From Erysipelotrichaceae bacterium (GTDB lineage Bacteria > Bacillota_I > Bacilli_A > RFN20 > CAG-826), in the NCBI GenBank assembly GCA_015058945.1, contig SVBF01000016.1, forward strand, positions 1-36,990: DNA of 36,990 bases, in the 5' to 3' direction. Under the pieces are notes generated by a model. The model saw only the letters and a program-made list of their open reading frames with translations, was not told the DNA's origin and searched no databases. Each line of letters opens with the position of its first letter. The stretch's first letter is position 1. The position numbers and the translations under genes are program-made. Positions 31,294 through 36,990 of this stretch are shown here, one piece after another.

Positions 31294-33635
31294 GCTTGCT
31301 TGCTGACTAAGGCGACCGCCAGGGCATCATCGACGCACTTCATGAAGACGATCTTGAGGTTGTCCTTCACTTCGACGGGAAGTTCGGAGACGTCCTTGCG
31401 ATTCTCTTCGGGGACGATGATGGTCTTGATGCCAGAGCGTAACGCGGCGAGGGATTTCTCGCGCAAACCGCCGATCGGGAGCGCTTTGCCTCGGAGGGTG
31501 ACTTCGCCCGTCATGGCGACATTGGCGTCCACCTTGGTGCCGGTGAGGCAGGAGATAAGAGCGGTCGTCATGGCGACGCCGGCACTTGGGCCGTCCTTAG
31601 GCACGGCGCCTTCGGGGACATGGATATGGATGTCGTTCTCTTGGAAGAGCTTGGGGTCGATACCATATTTATTCGCGTTCGCGCGCACGAAGTCCAAGGC
31701 GATGGTCGCCGATTCCTTCATGACATCGCCGAGTTTGCCGGTGAGGACGAGTCCGCCCTTGCCTTGGAAATAGGTGACTTCGATGGGGAGGATGTCGCCG
31801 CCGAACTCGGTATAGGCGAGTCCGGTGACCACGCCGACCTGGTTCTCCTTCTCCTTCTTCGTGCCCTCGAAGATCTCCACGCCGAGATGGCGCTTGACCT
31901 CTTCGGGGTCGATATTGACGGGTTTAGGGAGATCGGGCTTGGTGAGGAGTTCGACGATGACCTTGCGGATGATGGAGGCGATGAGACGCTCGAGTTGACG
32001 CACGCCGGCTTCCATCGTGTAATGCTCGATGATTTCCTTGATGGCCTCTTCGCTGAAGGCGATGTCCTCTTCCTTAAGTCCGTTGGCCTTAAGCTGCTTT
32101 GGGATGAGGAAGCCGTTGGCGATTTTGATCTTCTCGATCTCGGTGTAGGAAGGGACCTCGATGAGTTCGAGGCGGTCGCGCAACGGGGCCGGGACGTTCT
32201 CCAGATAGTTCGCCGTGGCGATGAAGAGGACGTTGCTTAGGTCATAAGGTTCCTCGAGATAGTTGTCGTTGAAGGCGAAGTTCTGCTCGGGGTCGAGGAC
32301 TTCGAGAAGGGCCGAGGCGGGGTCGCCGCGGTAATTCTGCCCACCGACTTTGTCGATCTCGTCGAGGAGGAAGACGGGGTTGGTGACGCCGGTCTTGGTC
32401 ATGCCTTGGACGATGCGTCCGGGCATGGAGCCGACGTAGGTGCGGCGATGGCCGCGGATCTCGGCTTCGTCGGAGATGCCGCCTAAAGCCGCCTTGAAGA
32501 ACTTACGTCCTAAGGCGCGGGCGATGGAACGTCCCAAGGACGTTTTGCCGCATCCCGGGGGACCGTAGAAACAAAGGATCGGGGCTTTGAGGCTGCCGGT
32601 CATCTTCTTGACGGCGAGGTATTCGACGATGCGCTTTTTGACTTTCTCTAAGCCGTAATGGTCCTCATCGAGGACTTTGCGGACGTTTTCGAGATCCTCG
32701 TTGTCCTCGGTCTTCTGATACCAAGGGACGTTCATGATGGTCTCGATGTACGACATGATGAGCGAGGCCTCGAGGGAGGATTCGGGCATCATCTCGTAAC
32801 GGCGGAGTTCCGCGAGGACCTTGGATTTGACGTTCTCGGGATAAGGGTTCTTCTCGAGGCGGTCGCGTATGGATTCCTCGCTATTGGCGGAACCGGGGTT
32901 CTCGCCGAGTTCCTCCTTGATGGCCTTCATCTTCTCGCGGAGAATGTATTCCTTTTGGGCTTTGTCGGAGGATTCGCGGACCTTGTCGTTGATCTTGCGC
33001 TCGAGCTGGGCGCTGGTCTCGGCCTCGCCGATATAGGAGAGGATGAGTTGGAGACGCTTGGCGAGCACCGCTTCCTCGAGGACTTTCTGACGCTGCTCGA
33101 GGGAGAGCGGGAGATAATTCGCGATCATGTCGCAGATATCCTCGGGTTTGAAACCGCGGCCGAGTTGGTTTAAAGCGCTTCTAGGGATCGAGGAGGAGAT
33201 CGCCCCGCTATGGGAGACGGCGTCGACGATGCGTTTGGCGAGGTCCATTTCCTCGCCGCGGTCGCCGAAGACGTCGTCGAGGATGGTGGCCTCGGCGATA
33301 TAGGTGCCCTCTTCGAAGTTCATTTCGTCGATATGGGCGCGCTTGCTGCCGACGACGCGGATGCGGACGCCGTTAGCGCTGCTCTGGGTGGAGACGATGC
33401 GGGCGAGGGTGCCGACTTCGAAGATGCTCTCCTTGTTCGGGGCGTCGACGGATTCGTCTTTTTGAGAGACGACGAGAATCAACGAATTGGTTTCCTTTTG
33501 GCTGGCCTCGACGGCGGCGACGGAGAAGTCACGGCCGACTTCGATCTCTTCCGAGAGCGAAGGGAAAAGGACCAACGAACGGGCGATGAGCAGAGGCAGA
33601 CGGATCTTTTTGCTCGGGCTATTGGAATCAGGCAT
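31290..33635 (-). CDS. lon: ATP-dependent Lon protease
   Basis: 781 aa. N-terminal substrate-binding domain (about 10-205, LPLLIARSLVLFPSLSEEIEVGR), a coiled-coil linker, AAA+ module with Walker A GPPGCGKTSLGRS (about 357-365) and Walker B VFLLDEIDKV, and the protease domain with the Ser-Lys dyad Ser684 (KDGPSAGVAM) and Lys727 (GGLREKSLAA). It degrades misfolded and regulatory proteins in the cytoplasm. AGGAGG precedes ATG 33635. It lies between tig and engB. Confidence 0.98.
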   Translation of the reverse strand: MPDSNSPSKKIRLPLLIARSLVLFPSLSEEIEVGRDFSVAAVEASQKETNSLILVVSQKDESVDAPNKESIFEVGTLARIVSTQSSANGVRIRVVGSKRAHIDEMNFEEGTYIAEATILDDVFGDRGEEMDLAKRIVDAVSHSGAISSSIPRSALNQLGRGFKPEDICDMIANYLPLSLEQRQKVLEEAVLAKRLQLILSYIGEAETSAQLERKINDKVRESSDKAQKEYILREKMKAIKEELGENPGSANSEESIRDRLEKNPYPENVKSKVLAELRRYEMMPESSLEASLIMSYIETIMNVPWYQKTEDNEDLENVRKVLDEDHYGLEKVKKRIVEYLAVKKMTGSLKAPILCFYGPPGCGKTSLGRSIARALGRKFFKAALGGISDEAEIRGHRRTYVGSMPGRIVQGMTKTGVTNPVFLLDEIDKVGGQNYRGDPASALLEVLDPEQNFAFNDNYLEEPYDLSNVLFIATANYLENVPAPLRDRLELIEVPSYTEIEKIKIANGFLIPKQLKANGLKEEDIAFSEEAIKEIIEHYTMEAGVRQLERLIASIIRKVIVELLTKPDLPKPVNIDPEEVKRHLGVEIFEGTKKEKENQVGVVTGLAYTEFGGDILPIEVTYFQGKGGLVLTGKLGDVMKESATIALDFVRANANKYGIDPKLFQENDIHIHVPEGAVPKDGPSAGVAMTTALISCLTGTKVDANVAMTGEVTLRGKALPIGGLREKSLAALRSGIKTIIVPEENRKDVSELPVEVKDNLKIVFMKCVDDALAVALVSKQA

Positions 33636-33675
33636 GGGAGCCTCCTTTCCGCCTCAAGTGGTTATGAGACGATTC

Positions 33676-34950
33676 TTATTGGTTGTTGGCGAGGAGGAAG
33701 TCCTGGAGCTTCTTCTGGCGGAGGTTGTCGCGGAAGTTCTCCACGTTGTTGCCATAGGCGGACTTGACCTGCTCGACGGTCATTTTGTATTGTTCGGCGA
33801 GTTTGGCGAACTCATGATCGAGTTCGGCGTCGTCGACGAAGAGTTTCTCTTTGGCGCAGATCTCCATGGAGACGAGGTAGGACTTGAGGTTCTTCTCGAC
33901 GCCGGTGCGGATCTCGGCCTTGAGCTCATCCTCGGATTTGCCGAGGACTTCGAGGTATTGCTTGAAGGTGAGGCCATTGGACTCGACCTGCTTACGGGTG
34001 CTCTCCTCTTCGCGGGCGACTTCCTCGTTCACGATCTCTTCGGCGAGTTCGACGGAGGCGTTGTCGGTGATCTGGTTGATGAGGGCCTGGTAATGCTCAC
34101 GCTCGGCCTCATCGGTCTTCTGCTTGAGGAGGGTCTCCTTCTGGTGGGCCTTGAGTTCCTCGACGGTCTTGACGTTTTCGATCTCGAGGTCGGCGACGGA
34201 TTCGTCGGAGAGGACGGGGATGACTTTCTCCTTGACCTCATGGACGACGCAGACGAAGGTCGCGTCCTTGCCGGCGAGTTCGGCGACGTACTGCTTCGGG
34301 AAAGTGACTTTGACGTCACGGGTTTCGCCGGCTTTGACGCCGACGAGGGCTTCCTCGAAGCCGGGGATGAACGAATTGGAGCCAAGCTCGAGGGAATAGT
34401 TGTCGGCTTTGCCGCCTTCGAAGGCGACGCCGTCGATGAAGCCTTCGAAGTCGAGGACGAGGGTGTCGCCCATCTTGGCGGCGTTCTCGGTGACGACGAG
34501 GTTGGCGTTGTTTTCTAGGAGTTTGGTGATGGATTCGGTGACTTCCTTCTCGGTGACCTTCGGGGCCTTGCGTTCGGCCTTAAGGCCGGTATAGGCGCCG
34601 AGGGTGACTTCCGGGGTCGTGACGACGACGAAGCGGAGGCCGAGTTCCTTATCGGAGACCTTGGTGAGTTCGACGTCCGGGTTATGGAGCGGACGGATCT
34701 TGGTCTCGCTCACTCCCTGCACGAAGGCGGGGTTGAGGATGTCGTTGAGGGCGGTGTCGATGACTTTGGAGGGATCGACGTGGGCGCGAAGCATGGCCAT
34801 GGGGGCCTTGCCCGGACGGAATCCGGGGAGGGAAACCTTCGCGGCGAGTTTGCGGAAGGCTTTTTCCTGGGCCTCCTTCCAGGTCTTCTCATCGACTTCG
34901 ACGTCGAGTTGGAATTTGCTCGGGGCGAGCTTGGTCAGGGTGTTTTTCAT
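33676..34950 (-). CDS. tig: Trigger factor
   Basis: 424 aa from ATG 34950; an in-frame TTG at 34965 was rejected because AAGGT lies 8 nt before the ATG and the protein then begins MKNTLTKLAPSKFQL. The ribosome-binding motif GFRPGKAPM is at about residues 43-51. The FKBP-type prolyl isomerase domain (about 150-235, MGDTLVLDFEGFIDG, PKQYVAELAGKDATF) and a long helical C-terminal arm domain follow. It is the ribosome-bound chaperone for nascent chains. It heads the tig-lon-engB series. Confidence 0.98.
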   Translation of the reverse strand: MKNTLTKLAPSKFQLDVEVDEKTWKEAQEKAFRKLAAKVSLPGFRPGKAPMAMLRAHVDPSKVIDTALNDILNPAFVQGVSETKIRPLHNPDVELTKVSDKELGLRFVVVTTPEVTLGAYTGLKAERKAPKVTEKEVTESITKLLENNANLVVTENAAKMGDTLVLDFEGFIDGVAFEGGKADNYSLELGSNSFIPGFEEALVGVKAGETRDVKVTFPKQYVAELAGKDATFVCVVHEVKEKVIPVLSDESVADLEIENVKTVEELKAHQKETLLKQKTDEAEREHYQALINQITDNASVELAEEIVNEEVAREEESTRKQVESNGLTFKQYLEVLGKSEDELKAEIRTGVEKNLKSYLVSMEICAKEKLFVDDAELDHEFAKLAEQYKMTVEQVKSAYGNNVENFRDNLRQKKLQDFLLANNQ

Positions 34951-34978
34951 TTGTGTTACCTTCAATAAAGCAAGTAGT

Positions 34979-35008
34979 ACTATACGCTATCTATAAGATA
35001 GGTGCCAA
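34979..35008 (-). promoter_or_regulatory. tig promoter with palindromic spacer
   Basis: TTGGCA (plus 35003-35008), 18-nt spacer, TATAGT (plus 34979-34984) on the minus strand. The spacer contains a perfect dyad CTATCT-ATA-AGATAG (34987-35001), which is well placed for a repressor or activator. Confidence 0.65.
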
Positions 35009-35024
35009 ATCTTTTGCGCTTTTT

Positions 35025-35924
35025 TTATCCGAGCAGCGGCGGATTCTCCTTGATGAGGGTCTCGATGAGGTCGCGGTAACGCTTGGCCGCATCGTCCAGT
35101 TCGCCCTCTTTTTGGCCGAGATATCCGTGGCCTAGGGCGGTCAAACCGCGGTAATAGGCCTCTTCTTCCCCGGGGACGAGGAAACGTTCCGGATAGCAGA
35201 TCAAGGCGTGGAGGTCGAGCAATTCTCCCATGACGTCGCGCAGGCTCGAATCGCCGATGCCATCGATCTTTTTTCGTAGGTAGGCGTATTCGGGTAGGCC
35301 GTATGGGGTGCCAAGCCTCGACGGCACGACCTCATAGGTCTTGCCCCGCTTGACGAGTTTGGTCGGATGGGTGGACCCCTTCGCGGAGAGGAGCATCAAG
35401 GCGTAGGTCTTGACGTCGTCGTGGTAGGGCCCGACGAGGAGTTCCTCCACTAAGCCGCGGTAATCCTCAAGTTCCCCCACTTTCTTTAGGCCATTCAAGG
35501 CCGAGAGGAGCATGAGGTCGTCGCTAGGCGAGGAAAGCATCTCCAGCAATTCCTCGAGGTCATGGCCCTTGTTCGAGGACGAATAACGGGTCGCCGCGAT
35601 CGTGCTCGGCAGGGAACGAAGCGCCTCTTCCACTTTCTGCGAGACATAAGGCAATGAGGAGAAATAAGTCAGGTCCTCCTCGGCTTCGTCGAATTGCTTG
35701 AGCAGGAAGCGGACCTCGAAGTTCGCCTTGAGGGTCAAGACGGGATCCTCGGCGAACAAAGCGTCGCGATGGGCGAGGAGAAACCTCATCGCCTCCTCTC
35801 CCTTTCCTAATGAGAGGTAAGCGGAGACGCGGAAGAAGAGATCCTTCCCCCGAAGCATTGCTTCGTCTAGGGCGATCGCCTCCTCGAATTTACCTTGTTC
35901 CACCAGTGTCGATATTTGGCTCAT
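35025..35924 (-). CDS. TPR-like cytoplasmic protein of unknown function
   Basis: 299 aa, soluble, helical. The N-terminal 100 residues show repeated helix pairs (LVEQGKFEEAIALDEAMLRGK, SAYLSLGKGEEAMRFLL, FLLKQFDEAEEDLTYFSSLP), i.e. tetratricopeptide-like repeats. The central part is Leu-rich (DLMLLSALNGLKKVGE) and the C-terminal part ends ALGHGYLGQKEGELDDAAKRY. It may belong to the DUF3196-type TPR proteins of Mollicutes and relatives, but this is a weak recollection. It shares orientation with tig, and its own promoter carries a CIRCE-like element, so a link to protein quality control is plausible. ATG 35924 has no strong ribosome binding site. Confidence 0.85.
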   Translation of the reverse strand: MSQISTLVEQGKFEEAIALDEAMLRGKDLFFRVSAYLSLGKGEEAMRFLLAHRDALFAEDPVLTLKANFEVRFLLKQFDEAEEDLTYFSSLPYVSQKVEEALRSLPSTIAATRYSSSNKGHDLEELLEMLSSPSDDLMLLSALNGLKKVGELEDYRGLVEELLVGPYHDDVKTYALMLLSAKGSTHPTKLVKRGKTYEVVPSRLGTPYGLPEYAYLRKKIDGIGDSSLRDVMGELLDLHALICYPERFLVPGEEEAYYRGLTALGHGYLGQKEGELDDAAKRYRDLIETLIKENPPLLG

Positions 35925-35934
35925 GGCCCGTATT

Positions 35935-35964
35935 TTAGCAGACTAGCGTAAAGAGTGCCAACAC
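35935..35964 (-). promoter_or_regulatory. Promoter with CIRCE-like element (HrcA operator candidate)
   Basis: On the minus strand TTGGCA (plus 35956-35961), 18-nt spacer, TAAAAT at about plus 35932-35937. The plus strand reads TTAGCAGAC-N9-GAGTGCCAA at 35935-35961, matching the CIRCE arms TTAGCACTC-N9-GAGTGCTAA at 15 of 18 positions with the exact N9 spacing. It covers both promoter boxes, as expected for HrcA repression. Confidence 0.55.
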
Positions 35965-36079
35965 TTTTGCTTCCCCCACCCGCTTTCATCGTTTGGTCGG
36001 CAATATAGCAGAGCGGTCGATGGCAAAGCAATTGTGGTGCTTTTTTTCGCGCTTTCCTAACAATCTCGGACAGAGCCGT

Positions 36080-36673
36080 TCACTTAAAGCCTCCAGGGCA
36101 ACCATTTGTGGCCGTCCATTCGGCATCTGCCACAAAACCACGCCCTTCTATCAGCTCTCTTTTCCCTGCAGACACCGACTTGAGTTTCGATGAGATTGCA
36201 AAAAAGGCCCGCTTCGTCGACGATAGCCACAAACGAGAATAAGGCCGATTAATATGCACTTCGACGTTAGTAAGGTCTCCGAGCTGCGTAGGACAAATCA
36301 AAACCCAAGGCCAAAGCCTTTGCGCATGGTAATCCAGCCTAACGTAGTCGATGTTTTCGTATAAAATGATCCTGTCTTTTTTGAATGCCTTGTGAATCCG
36401 AAACGTCTCTTCTCCCAATTCAATATAGTTCACTGGGAAAAGAATGAGGGCGCCGGAAAGAAAAGCTGATGCGACAAGAGAAATAGGGCCCGATAGATAA
36501 AACCAAAGCCGCCACCCCGACCGTCTCATCGCCCAAAAGGAAGCCATGTCTTTGGTGCCTTCCATTAACAGCATAAACAAGAACCAAAACAACAAAGCAA
36601 CGGTCCACATTAACGGCACCACCATCGGACCGGCGATGCATTCACTTACGCTTATGCAATATCGCTTTTTCAT
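36080..36673 (-). CDS. Two-span membrane protein of unknown function
   Basis: 197 aa from ATG 36673. This start overlaps the stop of the preceding small gene by four bases (ATGA); the frame is open further upstream but without a better start. Two hydrophobic segments (about 15-38, MVVPLMWTVALLFWFLFMLL, and 60-82, SGPISLVASAFLSGALILFP) are followed by a cytoplasmic-looking, beta-rich tail (FRIHKAFKKDRIILYENIDYV) reminiscent of PH-like (bPH) domains. The residue pattern suggests such a domain but is not decisive. The region is visibly less GC-rich than the rest of the window. Confidence 0.75.
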   Translation of the reverse strand: MKKRYCISVSECIAGPMVVPLMWTVALLFWFLFMLLMEGTKDMASFWAMRRSGWRLWFYLSGPISLVASAFLSGALILFPVNYIELGEETFRIHKAFKKDRIILYENIDYVRLDYHAQRLWPWVLICPTQLGDLTNVEVHINRPYSRLWLSSTKRAFFAISSKLKSVSAGKRELIEGRGFVADAEWTATNGCPGGFK

Positions 36674-36852
36674 ATAAACCAATCCTCTGCAAAACGATCC
36701 GGAACCCACGATAAAAGAGCTTGAATAGCTGAACGTATGGCGGCGTCACGCACTGTTTGCGCCATGGCAATGGACGGGCTCTTTTCCGTCCCAGGTTTAA
36801 CCATGCATTGAAAGACTTTCGTGACCCGATCCATAAAACGTTCTCGATTCAT
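36670..36852 (-). CDS. Small protein of unknown function coupled to the membrane protein
   Basis: 60 aa from ATG 36852 (an in-frame TTG at 36867 is less likely). No domain recognised; the sequence contains two short helical stretches, MDRVTKVFQCMV and TVRDAAIRSAIQALLSW. The stop overlaps the next gene start in ATGA, which argues that the ORF is translated. No clear ribosome binding site. Codon use and base composition match the neighbouring membrane protein rather than the GC-rich housekeeping genes. Confidence 0.5.
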   Translation of the reverse strand: MNRERFMDRVTKVFQCMVKPGTEKSPSIAMAQTVRDAAIRSAIQALLSWVPDRFAEDWFI

Positions 36853-36944
36853 GCCAACAATTATCAAGTGATTTTTTTCAAAAGGCGATAGGAAAACGCC
36901 CCTTCCTTAAGGAAACTTCAACGGAGAAGGCCGAACGCTTCCTA

Positions 36945-36990
36945 TTCGGCGGTTCTCGGGGTGTAGAATTCGCCCGACCTCATCATCCCC
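36945..36990 (-). CDS. Possible 3' end of a gene continuing past the window
   Basis: On the minus strand one frame reads MMRSGEFYTPRTAE and then stops (TAG), followed by a palindromic TTCCTTAAGGAA (36903-36914). Another frame stays open longer (to about 36909), so the frame is not certain and the product cannot be named. Confidence 0.3.

Noticed and set aside
33487..34518. Plus-strand open frame of 343 codons
   Set aside because: Antisense to tig and the lon start; no signal, motif or ribosome binding site.
36025..36047. Hairpin AAAGCA...TGCTTT followed by seven T on the plus strand
   Set aside because: It would terminate plus-strand transcription, but no plus-strand gene precedes it; on the minus strand there is no U-tract.
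35993..36193. 66-codon plus-strand ORF
   Set aside because: No ribosome binding site or recognisable feature, and it overlaps the end of the minus-strand membrane protein gene.
1..36990. CRISPR array, IS element, tRNA or rRNA
   Set aside because: No regularly spaced repeats, transposase-like ORF, terminal inverted repeats or tRNA/rRNA signatures were noticed on reading both strands; tRNA detection by eye is limited.

Overview
The window is a GC-rich stretch of a low-copy-repeat bacterial chromosome in which every credible gene lies on the minus strand, so transcription runs from high to low coordinates. The gene set points to a Firmicutes/Bacilli-type organism. It has a T-box valS, the rplU-prp-rpmA cluster with an L27 that keeps the Firmicutes N-terminal extension cut by Prp, an L21 leader, tig/lon/engB in series, Cys-anchored lipoproteins with the pattern L-A-S/G-C-G-E, and AGGAG ribosome binding sites. 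TGA is used as a stop (prp, lon, radC and several small genes), so the code is standard. The combination of many Ser/Glu-rich surface lipoproteins with a surface endonuclease resembles uncultured gut Bacilli near the Erysipelotrichia/Mollicutes branch; that placement is inference.

Region A (about 1-20.9 kb) is a starch/alpha-glucan utilisation locus. It holds five GH13-family proteins: two alpha-amylase-like lipoproteins, two type I pullulanase lipoproteins with N-terminal CBM41/PUD-like and CBM48-like modules, and one cytoplasmic GH13_20 neopullulanase/maltogenic amylase. It also holds a maltodextrin ABC importer (binding lipoprotein and two permeases, no ATPase in view) and three non-catalytic, probably glycan-binding lipoproteins, two of which are tandem paralogues. 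The implied flow is surface binding, extracellular endo-hydrolysis and debranching, import of maltodextrins, then cytoplasmic cleavage. LacI/CcpA-type operators sit on a promoter at about 5.96 kb and just before the pullulanase at 9.27 kb. One amylase gene carries an apparent frameshift in a six-G run. The MalF-type permease carries an unusual N-terminal extension of about 580 residues.

Region B (20.9-25.7 kb) has a wall/membrane-anchored endonuclease I with several domains, the rplU-prp-rpmA cluster with its leader RNA, radC, a tiny single-span membrane peptide with a bacteriocin-leader-like N-terminus, and a solitary Phd/YefM antitoxin.

Region C (25.7-30.7 kb) has valS behind a T-box, a membrane GGDEF protein preceded by a cyclic-di-GMP-I (GEMM) riboswitch with a possible terminator platform, and a second solitary Phd/YefM antitoxin.

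Region D (30.7-36.99 kb) is housekeeping: engB overlapping lon, then tig, a TPR-like protein behind a CIRCE-like promoter, and a lower-GC pair of unknown genes that overlap by 4 nt. No tRNA, rRNA, IS element or CRISPR was seen, and no gene-free stretch exceeds about 300 bases.
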